DNA of 64,000 bases from the NCBI RefSeq assembly GCF_000504285.1, contig NZ_KI632511.1, positions 989,372 to 1,053,371 of the forward strand. The letters run 5' to 3'. Each line of letters starts with the position of its first letter. Within the stretch, counting starts at the first letter, position 1. The notes beneath the pieces are model-generated. The model did not search any database and was not told where the DNA came from. It saw only the letters and a program-made list of their open reading frames with translations. This DNA comes from Actinospica robiniae DSM 44927. Its GTDB lineage: Bacteria; Actinomycetota; Actinomycetes; Streptomycetales; Catenulisporaceae. The position numbers were made by a program, and so were the translations under genes. Below, in pieces: positions 16,816 through 25,054 of the stretch.

Positions 16816-17427
16816 TCATCGAGTACGGTCATCAGCATCCCCCACGTCCGAGCTGCGAAGCCGCCAGCCCGTCTCGCCCGCCCAGCGTTCTGCACTTGTC
16901 ATCAGCACCTCCGTCGCAGGTGCCTTGATCTGGCCATAGTCGAGTAGATCGGGCACGCTCTGTGCCAAGCGCGTCTTGAACGCTCCCCAGCTGTGCCGGG
17001 CGCGTTCGTCCGCGCGCAGGAACTCGCGGAACAGCAGGGCGTAGCGCGTGTTCGGCCCGTCGTGCCGGCGCACGTGAACGTTGCAGGAACGGTCGCCGGC
17101 CGGCGGCGCGAACACCAGCTTGGGGCACTGCGCCCCCGCCGACACCTCAGTGCGGTTCCACGGCTCCGGACGGCAGCGGAACCCCAGCTTGGACATCAAC
17201 GGCACGATGATGCGCTCATCGACCTCGGGAACGCGGATCTGCATGTCGATGCAGTTCTTCGCAGGCAGCCCGGGCACGGAGGTCGAGCCCACGTGGTCGA
17301 TCGCCAGCGCCACAGAGTCGAGCACGCCGGCGATCTTGCGTGACAGGCCGTCGAACTCGATCGGCCAACGAGGGTCGTAGGCGGCGAGAACCACGCCATG
17401 AGAGGACAGCTCGTCAGGAAACGGCAC
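16816..17427 (-). CDS. GrpB family protein (UPF0157)
   Basis: A 203-residue member of the GrpB family, which belongs to the nucleotidyltransferase-like fold. The diagnostic block AIDHVGSTSVPGLPAKNCIDMQIRV (G-S-T-S with later D-x-Q) is present, as is the pattern CNVHVRR that continues the active-site sheet. Length is normal for the family. GTG 17427 is chosen because a TACGGT box lies 7 nt upstream (leaderless); GTG 17448 would add seven residues. The biochemical role of the family is not settled. Confidence 0.88.
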   Translation of the reverse strand: MPFPDELSSHGVVLAAYDPRWPIEFDGLSRKIAGVLDSVALAIDHVGSTSVPGLPAKNCIDMQIRVPEVDERIIVPLMSKLGFRCRPEPWNRTEVSAGAQCPKLVFAPPAGDRSCNVHVRRHDGPNTRYALLFREFLRADERARHSWGAFKTRLAQSVPDLLDYGQIKAPATEVLMTSAERWAGETGWRLRSSDVGDADDRTR

Positions 17428-17434
17428 CCGCCAG

Positions 17435-17440
17435 ACCGTA
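17435..17440 (-). promoter_or_regulatory. -10 box (TACGGT), leaderless promoter for grpB-like gene
   Basis: On the minus strand TACGGT ends 7 nt before GTG 17427, with no ribosome site between. Confidence 0.5.
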
Positions 17441-17556
17441 CCGATCACCGAGCTCTGTCTTCAAGGGGAGAAGCCCGCGGTGCTCGATGAGACCCACTGA
17501 GCAATGCTCCCGCGCGCGGTCAGCGGTCCAAGGTGTTCCAGTCCGCTGGGCGCAGC

Positions 17557-18141
17557 TCAGGCCGCTCGGATGCGGGCGTGCAGGTGCATATCGTGCCTGC
17601 CGTCGTCGTGTACGGCGGCGCTGCGTTTGGTGCCTTCGAGGATGTATCCCGCCTTCGCCGCGACCCGGCAGGACGCGTTATTGCGAGTGGAGTGGTCCAG
17701 GTACATCCGTTGGAAGCCGGCCTCGTTCAGCGCCCAGGCCGAAAGCGTTTCTACGGCGCGAGTCGCCAGGCCGGCGCCGCGGGCCTGCGGGAGCACCCAG
17801 TAGGCGACCCCGGCTATGCCGTCGTCGAAGTCCCAGCCGCGGGTGGCGATCCGGCCGAGCACTTCGCCGTCGGCTTGCGCTATCGCCCAGTGGCCGCCCC
17901 TCTCGGAGTTCCAGTCCTGCCGGCAGGCCTCGAACCATTGCTGAACGTCAGCCTCGGCGCGGGGGCGACGCGTGTGCCAGCGGCGGATCTCTTCGTCCTG
18001 GTAGGCGGCGAGGAACACGGGGATGTCGGCTGATTCCCAGGGCCGCAGCAGCACTCCGTTCCCGGCGTTCAGGACGGGCTGCGGTGAGCTGGAGAGCCGG
18101 CCGGACGGTATGACGGGCGGTGTCGATACGAGGCGAGTCAT
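17557..18141 (-). CDS. GNAT family N-acetyltransferase (RimJ/RimL-like)
   Basis: A 194-residue acetyltransferase. After a variable N-terminus, VLLRPWESADIPVFLAAYQD starts the fold; GVAYWVLPQARGAGLATRAV contains the acetyl-CoA pyrophosphate-binding loop (Q/R-x-x-G-x-G/A, here QARGAGLA), and LDHSTRNNASCRVAAKAGY is the conserved N-x-x-S-x-x-V-x-x-K-x-G-Y/F motif of the RimJ/RimL branch. It would acetylate an amino group on a protein or small molecule; the substrate cannot be told. It lies alone on the minus strand after the GrpB gene. Confidence 0.9.
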   Translation of the reverse strand: MTRLVSTPPVIPSGRLSSSPQPVLNAGNGVLLRPWESADIPVFLAAYQDEEIRRWHTRRPRAEADVQQWFEACRQDWNSERGGHWAIAQADGEVLGRIATRGWDFDDGIAGVAYWVLPQARGAGLATRAVETLSAWALNEAGFQRMYLDHSTRNNASCRVAAKAGYILEGTKRSAAVHDDGRHDMHLHARIRAA

Positions 18142-18396
18142 GAGTCATGATCCTGTGACGGCGGCCTTGCACGTCAAGGCCGCAGGGCGGCAAACCGGCA
18201 AGAGCCGGAGCGGGGCGGTCGCCTGCTGGTGCTCGACCGAACCACGGACGACCCGGACGACCCGGACGAACTGCTGTACTGGGCTTCTCCGGGCCGACCT
18301 TCAGCTTCGCCGCGCAGCTGGCGACCACGCGCCTAAGGAGCGGCGAGCAGTATCGAGTGACTCTTTGGCGACACCTGGCGCCGCCCCGCAAAGATC

Positions 18397-19533
18397 TCAG
18401 GGTTCGTTGCGTGGGAGGCCGGCGGCCGCGAGGTTCTGGGCAAGGTCTGCCATCTCGAGGTCGACGGCGAAGACCACGAAGTCGTCGGTGACCGGCATGA
18501 TCGTCTGCCAGTCCAGCTCACCGAGGGAAACCGCGACGGCGCAGACCGTCTCGCGGCTTACTGCCACCTTCGACAGCCTGAGCTCCTGTGCGAGGAGACG
18601 GGCCGTATCCCGCACGGCGCTCATGTCGATGTCCGCGTAGCCGGTCATGTCGGCGGGGGACCAGACGATGTCTTCGCCATCACCGTCTTCGTCGTCACCT
18701 TCAGCGAGGAAAGCCTGGCGGTCCTCCTCCAGACCAACGTGGACCGTCACAGCGGAGGGGTCAAATCCGTCGGCGTACGCGAGCGCGACGCAGTACGCGG
18801 CTGCTTCGAGATCGAACTCCCGAACGGCTCGCAGTACCTGCACCCCGAGTTCCGCCTGGACAGTGCTGCGTGCCGCGTCTATCGAGAAGTCAGCCGGCGG
18901 GCGCTCATACAGCGTCTCGCCGAGGCGCCCGGGGTTGATGCTCGTCAGCCGAAGAAGGCCTTCGCCGTCGTACATTGCCTCGATACTGGCTTGGGGCGTC
19001 GGGTGACGCAGCGCGCCGGACGCGCGCTTGGCGTGCTGTACTTCGATGCGAACAACGCTGTTGTCGATGTAATCGTACGTCTCGATGTCGCCACCGAAGG
19101 TCGCGGCGGACGCGGTCGAGCGGATCCGGCCGGATTCGAGGAGATACTCGCGCAGGTAGATCCCTCGACCGTCCGCGTTGTAATGAGCCTCCTCGATGAG
19201 GTCGGCTCGGTACATCCGGAGGGTCTCGTAGACGAGCCGGCCGTTGAGGAACCCGCTGTATTCGAGCACGGTGACCACGCGGTCGTCGACATCGAAGCCG
19301 AGTTGATAATGATCCTGCGTCAGCGGCGGACGCCGGTCCAAGCGCCGGCCGGGCCGCAGGAGATTGCGCTCGTGCCACAACGGCTGCAGGTCGAACGCAT
19401 CACCCTCGTACCACTCCCACCGGACCACCCCGGCGTACGCGGCAGCCCGGCGCGACTCACGCTCGTCGGCGAGGTGCGCGAACTTAGAGTCCAGGTCGGA
19501 CAGGTCGGACAGGCTGGTCACGCGCCAGATCAT
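18397..19533 (-). CDS. Uncharacterised 378-residue protein
   Basis: A soluble acidic protein (MIWRVTSLSDLSDLDSKFAHL ...) with no signal peptide or membrane segment. The middle (HYQLGFDVDDRVVTVLEYSGFLNGRLVYE, MYRADLIEEAHYN) is rich in short beta strands and aromatic residues, reminiscent of YD/Rhs-adjacent immunity proteins, but I recognise no family. ATG 19533 has GAGGG 6-10 nt upstream and forms an ATGA overlap with the small frame at 19530-19802. The TTG at 19560 would add nine residues. Confidence 0.6.
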   Translation of the reverse strand: MIWRVTSLSDLSDLDSKFAHLADERESRRAAAYAGVVRWEWYEGDAFDLQPLWHERNLLRPGRRLDRRPPLTQDHYQLGFDVDDRVVTVLEYSGFLNGRLVYETLRMYRADLIEEAHYNADGRGIYLREYLLESGRIRSTASAATFGGDIETYDYIDNSVVRIEVQHAKRASGALRHPTPQASIEAMYDGEGLLRLTSINPGRLGETLYERPPADFSIDAARSTVQAELGVQVLRAVREFDLEAAAYCVALAYADGFDPSAVTVHVGLEEDRQAFLAEGDDEDGDGEDIVWSPADMTGYADIDMSAVRDTARLLAQELRLSKVAVSRETVCAVAVSLGELDWQTIMPVTDDFVVFAVDLEMADLAQNLAAAGLPRNEP

Positions 19534-19802
19534 AACCGCACCCTCGGACAACGATCCCAACGCTGCCCGATCAACTCGCCCATGGCGGAGACCTGCTGGA
19601 TGGCCAGCGCGCCGGTGACGTCCGTGGCGGCCGCGTTCGCGTCGGCGACGCTCCAGTCGAGCGTGACGGTTGCGCCGCCCGAACTCTCGTCGACCGCGCT
19701 CTGCTCGAACGAGATCGACGTCAGCGCGATGCGGGTGGCGGCATCGGCCGGACCCGCGGCCGCGCAGACTCCTGTGATACCCATCGCGGCTACCGGGCCC
19801 AC
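19530..19802 (-). pseudogene. Truncated secreted Ig-like protein fragment
   Basis: A 90-residue frame with a signal-like start (MGITGVCAAAGPADAATR, cleavage plausible after ADA) followed by IALTSISFEQSAVDESSGG and ATVTLDWSVADANAAATDV. This is the first Ig-like strand set of larger actinobacterial secreted proteins that share S-V-D-x-S-x-G and W-T/S-V-x-D-x-N-x-A-A. The sheet is not completed; the last 20 residues are out of character, so it looks like a gene cut short. Its stop overlaps the next gene start as ATGA, which could still couple translation. Confidence 0.4.
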
Positions 19803-19893
19803 CGTAACAGGGCCCTACGACACGGTCGGTGTCCTTGAACCGTGGGACGCCCTCGGTTCCCGGCGCTCGCGCCGGACGGGACGGGCACCCGGG

Positions 19894-19899
19894 TACGGT
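19894..19899 (+). promoter_or_regulatory. -10 box (TACGGT), leaderless promoter for the phosphotransferase gene
   Basis: TACGGT ends 8 nt before ATG 19908; it decides that start over GTG 19902, which would lie too close to the box. Confidence 0.5.
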
Positions 19900-19907
19900 G
19901 AGTGCCC

Positions 19908-20807
19908 ATGACGGAATCCGAGATCAACGTCAGTGAAGATCTGGTCCGCGAGCTGCTGCGCGAGCAGCATCCGGACCTGGCCGGGCTGCCGATCCGCGAA
20001 GTGGCGGGTGGGTGGGGCAACCAGATGTGGCGCCTGGGGGACGACCTGGCCGTGCGGATGCAGCGGATGGACACCAGTTCCGATCCGCAGCTCAAGGAGC
20101 GGCGCTGGCTGCCGCTGCTGGCCTCGCGCCTGCCGCTGCCGATACCGACTCCGGTGCGCAGCGGGGCGCCGTCCGCGCTCTTCCCCAAGATCTGGACGGT
20201 CATGACCTGGGTCGAGGGCACGCCCCTGGACCACGAGCCGATCACGCGCGGCGAGCACGCGGCCGATGCGCTGGCGGCGTTCCTCAAGGCGCTGCATGTG
20301 GAGGCGCCGGCCGACGTCCCGGGACCGGCGGGCTTCGGCGTTCACCCCAAGGAGTGCACGGACGGGTTCGAGCACTTCATGCGGTCCGTGGACCTCGACT
20401 GCTTCGCCGAGGACGAAGTCAGGGCCGTGTGGGACGACGCGGTGGCGGCGTCGGAGTGGCGGGGGCCGGGGGTGTGGGTGCACGGCGACCTGCATCCGGC
20501 GAACGTCGTCGTCGCGGACGGCACGCTGGCGGGCGTCGTCGACTTCGGCGCGGTCTTCACCGGCGACCCGGCGTGGGACCTCGGGGCCGCCTGGCTGCTG
20601 CTGCCCGAGGGCGGCGCATCACGGTTCTTCGACGCCTACGGGCAGGTGGACGAGGCGACGTTCCGGCGGGCGCGCGGGCTGGCCGTGATGAAGAGCCTGT
20701 TCCTGCTGCTGATGGGCCAGAACGGGGACCGCGGCCTGCCCGGCGGCAAGCCGACCTGGGGGCCGGCGGGCCGCTCGGCCCTCGATCGTGTCCTGCGGGG
20801 GCTTTGA
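19908..20807 (+). CDS. Aminoglycoside/choline phosphotransferase family protein
   Basis: A 299-residue kinase of the APH fold. The catalytic loop VHGDLHPANVVV gives His192, catalytic Asp194 and Asn199, and the metal-binding VVDFGAVFTGDPAWDLG supplies Asp212. The N-lobe has GGWGNQMWRLGDDLAVRM, where the ATP-anchoring residue would lie. Such genes are annotated as aminoglycoside phosphotransferases, but most are probably small-molecule kinases of unknown substrate, so resistance should not be assumed. It stands alone and converges with the TetR gene at 20848. Confidence 0.9.
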   Translation: MTESEINVSEDLVRELLREQHPDLAGLPIREVAGGWGNQMWRLGDDLAVRMQRMDTSSDPQLKERRWLPLLASRLPLPIPTPVRSGAPSALFPKIWTVMTWVEGTPLDHEPITRGEHAADALAAFLKALHVEAPADVPGPAGFGVHPKECTDGFEHFMRSVDLDCFAEDEVRAVWDDAVAASEWRGPGVWVHGDLHPANVVVADGTLAGVVDFGAVFTGDPAWDLGAAWLLLPEGGASRFFDAYGQVDEATFRRARGLAVMKSLFLLLMGQNGDRGLPGGKPTWGPAGRSALDRVLRGL

Positions 20808-20847
20808 CGACTTCGACTGTTCGGAAGCGGCGTGATCGATGGATCGA

Positions 20848-21546
20848 TCACGCCGCGGGAGGCTGCGGGCCGCCGGCGTCACTGCGGGCGGTGTGCCAGC
20901 GGTTCTCGTAGTGCGCAGTGGTCGGGGGCGGGCCCGGCAGGGGGCTGGGTTCGGCGGTGAAGAGCCCGTCGATCGCGACGCCGAGCAGGCGCTGGTGCAG
21001 GATTCGGTCGGCGTCGTCGGCTTCGGCGACGGGGCTGGTGCGGGCGAACTGGCTGATCAGCCAGTTGATGTCCATCGGGGTGACGTCGGCGCGCAGCCGC
21101 CCGTCGCGGTGGGCGCGCTTGACGAGCCGGTCGTGCAGGTCGCGTGCCCGGAGGGCGAAGGACAACATCTCCGGCGTGGTCTCGATGGTGCCGGCCAGCG
21201 GGGAGAGGGAGCCGATGCGCAGGGCGACGCAGGTGCGGATGTATCCGGCCAGCGCGTCGGCGGCGTCGGGCAGTTCGAGCGCGTCGGTCGCCGCGTCGAC
21301 GGCCTCTTGCATGGACAGCACGCACAGGCGCTGGAGCAGCTCGGTCTTGCTGCCGTAGCGGCGGTAGAGGCTGCCGATGCCCAGGCCCGCGCGGGCCGCG
21401 ACGAGGGCGACGGAGGCCGAGGCGCCGTGGGCGGCGAACACCTCGCGCGCGGCGTCGAGCAGGAGCCGGTCGTTGCGCACGCCTTCGGCGTGACGCCCGC
21501 GCGGGCGCGCAGGATCAGCCGGGCGTGGAGGAGGGTCGGCGGGCAC
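20848..21546 (-). CDS. TetR-family repressor
   Basis: A 232-residue TetR protein. The HTH runs from RLLLDAAREVFAAHGASASVALVA to ARAGLGIGSLYRRYGSK, with recognition helix IGSLYRRYG. The C-terminal helical domain is of the type found in regulators with GTIETTPEMLSFA before the last helices. It is divergent from a quinone-reductase-like gene, and three copies of its likely operator lie between the two starts. The start GTG 21546 fits family length; the first 20 residues are Pro/Arg-rich and could be dispensable. Confidence 0.9.
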   Translation of the reverse strand: MPADPPPRPADPARPRGRHAEGVRNDRLLLDAAREVFAAHGASASVALVAARAGLGIGSLYRRYGSKTELLQRLCVLSMQEAVDAATDALELPDAADALAGYIRTCVALRIGSLSPLAGTIETTPEMLSFALRARDLHDRLVKRAHRDGRLRADVTPMDINWLISQFARTSPVAEADDADRILHQRLLGVAIDGLFTAEPSPLPGPPPTTAHYENRWHTARSDAGGPQPPAA

Positions 21547-21565
21547 GGCTCGAGCCTAACGGATT

Positions 21566-21627
21566 GCGGAGCGGATCGCTCCGCTATAGATTTGCGGAGC
21601 GATCCGCTCCGGAAAGCGATCCGCTCC
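21566..21627. promoter_or_regulatory. Operator cluster: two full and one partial CGGAGCG-3-CGCTCCG palindromes
   Basis: CGGAGCG-GAT-CGCTCCG at 21567-21583 and CGGAGCG-ATC-CGCTCCG at 21595-21611 are perfect dyads with opposite centres, and a third copy lacking its first residues (AGCG-ATC-CGCTCCG) ends at 21627. Centre-to-centre spacing is 28 and then about 21 nt. They lie between the divergent TetR and oxidoreductase genes, so TetR most likely represses both. The AT stretch TATAGATTT between sites 1 and 2 may contain the -10 element. Confidence 0.82.
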
Positions 21628-21649
21628 GAGAGAAACATGGAGGCGTGCG

Positions 21650-22621
21650 ATGCAGGCGGTGGTGCTCTGCGAGTTCGGTCCCCCGGCCGCGCTCGGGTTC
21701 GTCGAGGACTGGCCCGAACCGGTGCTGGGGCCCGGGCAGGCGCTGGTGGACGTCGCGTACGCGGGCATCACCTTCGTCGAGACCCAGATCCGCGCTGGGC
21801 GTCCGCCGAATCCCGCGATGGCCCCGGCGCTGCCGGCCGTGCTCGGCAACGGTGTCGGCGGCGTGGTCACGGCGGTGGGCCCGGACGTCGACGAGGGCCT
21901 GGTAGGCACACGGGTAGTGGCTGCCGCGGGCGGGCGCGGCGGGTACGCCGAGTGGTGCGCAGTCCCGGTATCAGGGCTCGTCGCCGTTCCCGAGACACTC
22001 GCCCTCGATGCCGCGCTCGCCCTGCTGGCAGATGGGCGTACAGCGCTGGCGTTGGCCGACGCCGCCGAACCGCGGCCGGGCGAGACGGTGCTGGTGGAGG
22101 CCGCGGCCGGTGGCGTCGGCAGCCTCCTGGTCCAGCTCGCCGCACGCGCCGGCGCCCGGGTCATCGCGCTGGCCGGCGGGCAGCGCAAGCTGGAACTCGC
22201 CCGCGAACTCGGCGCCTACCTCGCCGTCGACTACCTCCAGCCGGACTGGGCGGCGACGGTCGCCGAGCAGGTCGGCACGCTCGATGTGGTCTACGACGGC
22301 GTGGGCGGCGGAGTCGGGCGGGAGGCGTTCGAACTGCTGGCCGCCGACGGCCGATATGCCGGGTTCGGCATGGCGAGCGGGAGCTTCGCGGACATCCCGG
22401 CCGGGCACAGGCCGGATGTGGCACGTGTCAGTTCAGGCCCGCTCCCGCCCGAACGAAGCGCGCAGCTCACCCGCCGCGCACTCGACCTCGCAGCCGAAGG
22501 CGTGCTGCGCCCCGTCATCGGCCAGCGCTTCCGCCTCGACCAGGCCGCGGACGCACACGCGGCGATCGAGTCCCGCGCCACCATCGGCAAGACACTCCTC
22601 GTCGTCGAGGGAGAATTCTGA
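21650..22621 (+). CDS. Zinc-independent quinone oxidoreductase (MDR family)
   Basis: A 323-residue medium-chain dehydrogenase/reductase. The GroES-like N-domain includes YAGITFVETQIRAGRPP and the GNGVGGVVTAVG segment; the nucleotide domain has AAAGGVGSLLVQLA, the A-x-x-G-x-x-G NADP(H) motif of quinone reductases. The catalytic zinc Cys/His set of alcohol dehydrogenases is missing, as normal for the QOR branch. GGAGG precedes ATG 21650. The divergent TetR gene and three operator sites suggest induction by a quinone or electrophile; substrate unknown. Confidence 0.92.
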   Translation: MQAVVLCEFGPPAALGFVEDWPEPVLGPGQALVDVAYAGITFVETQIRAGRPPNPAMAPALPAVLGNGVGGVVTAVGPDVDEGLVGTRVVAAAGGRGGYAEWCAVPVSGLVAVPETLALDAALALLADGRTALALADAAEPRPGETVLVEAAAGGVGSLLVQLAARAGARVIALAGGQRKLELARELGAYLAVDYLQPDWAATVAEQVGTLDVVYDGVGGGVGREAFELLAADGRYAGFGMASGSFADIPAGHRPDVARVSSGPLPPERSAQLTRRALDLAAEGVLRPVIGQRFRLDQAADAHAAIESRATIGKTLLVVEGEF

Positions 22622-22643
22622 CCGCAGAAGCCTGATACGGGGG

Positions 22644-22649
22644 CACAAT
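22644..22649 (+). promoter_or_regulatory. -10 box (CACAAT), leaderless promoter for the DUF6193-like gene
   Basis: CACAAT ends 7 nt before ATG 22657 and overlaps the alternative ATG 22648, favouring the downstream start. Confidence 0.45.
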
Positions 22650-22656
22650 GCTCGGC

Positions 22657-23463
22657 ATGGAGCAGACGGCGGGCCGGCATCTCAGCGTGGTCGATGCGCA
22701 TCATGAGTTCTACGAGGACGTCGTCGCGGCCGGCGGCCTTCTTCCGGCCCTCTTGCAGGTGGGCGCGGACCTGGGACTGGATCTCGGCACGCCCGTGCCG
22801 GTGCCGGACGGATCCCTCGACGAGGTGTGGTTGCGGGCGCCGACCCCCAGCCGCGCCGACCTGGTGGTCTCAGCCCACGGATTCGAACGCTGCTTCAGCC
22901 TCGACAACCGCGAATCCGGCATCGCGCACGCCCGCGGGCGCACCCCGGATCTGACGGCGGTGGCCAGGGCCGTGGCCGCGTGGTGCGCCGGCGCCGACCC
23001 GCGCCGGATGAAGGCCGCCGCCGCCTTCATCGAGCTGCCGGCCATGGCCGAGGCCCTCGCGACCGGCTCGGTGGAGCTCGCGGTGGAGGAGAACTGGCAG
23101 CGGCGGAGGGGAAACTGGCAGAGGAGAAGGGACGGTGCGCCGGGGGAGAAGTGGCGCAGGCGCGGAGCGATCACCGGCTTGTGCGCCCTGTTCGACGCCG
23201 CCTACGCCGAGCCGCGCCTGCGCCGCTTCTACGCCGTCACGAGTCATTTCAACCTGTGGTTCAGCCGCTGCACCGACTTCCCGTTCGACTGCGTCGGCGC
23301 CGTGATCGAGCCGCACGACGACGGGAGCTATCGGGTGTGGCGGCGGCCGAACCGCGATGCCCACGACGAGTTCGACAATCCGCGGGCCGCCGTCGCGCGC
23401 GCCGTCGAACTCCTGCCCCCGGACTGCGACGGCGCGGTCCTCGGCACCCTCTCAGACGCCTGA
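22657..23463 (+). CDS. DUF6193-like protein
   Basis: A 268-residue soluble protein. The C-terminal portion RRFYAVTSHFNLWFSRCTDFPFDCVGAV with DDGSYRVW closely follows the pattern of DUF6193 proteins (LR-x-L-x-P-W-T-S-H-x-x-L-x-F-S-R), sometimes called natural-product biosynthesis proteins by association only. An internal duplication, NWQRRRGNWQRRR (about residues 145-157), is Arg-rich and probably a recent expansion. Its function is unknown. It follows the quinone reductase gene at 35 nt but has its own leaderless-type promoter. Confidence 0.68.
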   Translation: MEQTAGRHLSVVDAHHEFYEDVVAAGGLLPALLQVGADLGLDLGTPVPVPDGSLDEVWLRAPTPSRADLVVSAHGFERCFSLDNRESGIAHARGRTPDLTAVARAVAAWCAGADPRRMKAAAAFIELPAMAEALATGSVELAVEENWQRRRGNWQRRRDGAPGEKWRRRGAITGLCALFDAAYAEPRLRRFYAVTSHFNLWFSRCTDFPFDCVGAVIEPHDDGSYRVWRRPNRDAHDEFDNPRAAVARAVELLPPDCDGAVLGTLSDA

Positions 23464-23611
23464 GGCGCCGCCCGGAAGGCCTCCGCGCCCGAGGGACCGG
23501 TCCCTTCTTCCCCGTGTTTCCATGCTTATCAGGCTACTCAGCCTGCTTGGCACGATTTGTCGAGCCTTCGCCGACGGGGCGCCGGCGGGGCACGGAACCG
23601 GGAGGGACATC

Positions 23612-24256
23612 ATGTACAGGAAGAGTTGGGCGCACCTCGCGCTCGCCGGCGCGGTACTCGCCACGGCGTCCGCCTGCGGCAGCGGCAGCGGCAGCGCGGG
23701 CCACGGCGGCGGCGGTACGTCGTCGACCGGGCGTACGTCGTCGACCGGGCGTACGGCCGCGGCCGCCGCGTCGTCCGGGAGCCACACGGCCGGGTTCGCC
23801 TCCGTCACCACCGGCTGCGTCCTGCCGGCGAAGACGGTGGCGCGCCTGAGCGAGCGCGACGTCTCGCAGGCCGAGTCGATCCAGATGACGCTGACGACCT
23901 CGGCGAGCGCGGCGCACGGCTGCATGTATTCGGGCACAGAGCACGGCTCGACCGTGCTGGTCGGCATCGGCTACGAGCCGACCCGGCCCGGCGCCACCGC
24001 GCTGCAGTACCTCGCGGAGAACAAGCTGGCGCAGGATCAGACGATGCTGCTGGCGCAGCGGGACGTGCCGGGTCTGGGCGACGCGGCGAAGGTCGGTACG
24101 GCCACGATCGAAGGCGAGACCATCGACGTCGTCTCGCTCGTCCAGATCCACGCCGGCACCGTCGCCGACATCTCGGTCACCGTCAGCGGGACGTCAGTGT
24201 CCGAGGACGACTCGATCGCGCTGGCCCGCGCGGTGCTGGCGGCCGTCTACCACTGA
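23612..24256 (+). CDS. Putative lipoprotein
   Basis: A 214-residue secreted lipoprotein. MYRKSWAHLALAGAVLATASAC is a complete lipoprotein signal with lipidated Cys22; the mature start is a Gly/Ser linker containing a tandem TSSTGR repeat encoded by an 18-nt duplication at about 23716-23752. The folded part has conserved-looking Cys residues (GCVLP, GCMYSG) and repeats the plan of DUF3558-like lipoproteins: a Cys-containing helix, strands, and a C-terminal helix ending DDSIALARAVLAAVY. GGGAGGG precedes ATG 23612. Exact function is unknown. Confidence 0.75.
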   Translation: MYRKSWAHLALAGAVLATASACGSGSGSAGHGGGGTSSTGRTSSTGRTAAAAASSGSHTAGFASVTTGCVLPAKTVARLSERDVSQAESIQMTLTTSASAAHGCMYSGTEHGSTVLVGIGYEPTRPGATALQYLAENKLAQDQTMLLAQRDVPGLGDAAKVGTATIEGETIDVVSLVQIHAGTVADISVTVSGTSVSEDDSIALARAVLAAVYH

Positions 24257-24261
24257 CCCGT

Positions 24262-24900
24262 CTACCACTGACTCGCCTCCCGCTGGCCGGGCGCGCGCCC
24301 CGCGCCGCGCGGGTAGAGCGGCTTCGCGGTGCTCGACTCGTGCGAGTACGGCTCGCGGGGGGCGGGGATCGCGCGGGCCGGTTCGGGCAGGCACTGGCCG
24401 CGGCGGATGAAGTGGGCCAGCAGGTGCGCGGTGGCGATCGTGTCGCCGAGGGCCTGGTGGGCGCCGACGAGGTCGATGCCAAGGAACGCGCAGCAGTCGC
24501 CGAGGGTGTGGTGGGCCAGCGGCAGGTGACGGTTCGCCAGCTGCCAGGTGCACAGGCCGCCGGTGAACGCGCTCGTCTCGATGCCCGACCAGGTGAAGTG
24601 GGCGTTGAGGAAACGGCCGTCGAACTGGGTCAGGCGGTGGGCGACCGGGACGCGGCCGGCGAAGAGGCTGTAGAGGTGGCGGGCGAGGGAGGCGAAACTG
24701 GGCGCCGCCTGCACCATCGCCGTGTCGATCCCGTGCACACGGGTCGGGCCGACGTCCCCGCCGCGCGGGCGCAGCAGGGTGTCCCATGTGCCGGTGATCT
24801 CGCCGTCCAGGTCCACGTGCACGACCGCGATCTCGACGATCGAGTCCTCGTGCAGCCGGAAGCCGGTGGTTTCGATGTCGAAGACGGCGTATCCGTTCAA
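24262..24900 (-). CDS. DnaQ-like 3'-5' exonuclease (DEDDh)
   Basis: A 212-residue exonuclease-domain protein. ExoI is YAVFDIETTGF (Asp and Glu of DEDD), ExoII is VAHRLTQFDGRFL (Asp), and ExoIII is GAHQALGDTIAT (His and Asp), so the active site is complete. It starts at TTG 24900 because GGCGGGGAG lies 8 nt before it and translation farther upstream lacks homology-like sequence. The C-terminus (PREPYSHESSTAKPLYPRG) is a short tail seen in actinobacterial relatives of the PolIII epsilon domain. It probably trims DNA or RNA ends. Its 3' end nearly meets the end of the lipoprotein gene. Confidence 0.88.
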   Translation of the reverse strand: MNGYAVFDIETTGFRLHEDSIVEIAVVHVDLDGEITGTWDTLLRPRGGDVGPTRVHGIDTAMVQAAPSFASLARHLYSLFAGRVPVAHRLTQFDGRFLNAHFTWSGIETSAFTGGLCTWQLANRHLPLAHHTLGDCCAFLGIDLVGAHQALGDTIATAHLLAHFIRRGQCLPEPARAIPAPREPYSHESSTAKPLYPRGAGRAPGQREASQW

Positions 24901-25054
24901 CGAGCCGCTCCCCGCCTTCTGATCCGCGTCGATCCGGGCTCGATGCTGTCCGGGTTCGTGGCTCGTAGTGTACGGGCGGCGCCGCGCACCGACACCTCGC
25001 CGCGCCGCGCCGCCGATCCGGACGTCGCGCCTGAACCTCGCGCCTGAGACAGGG

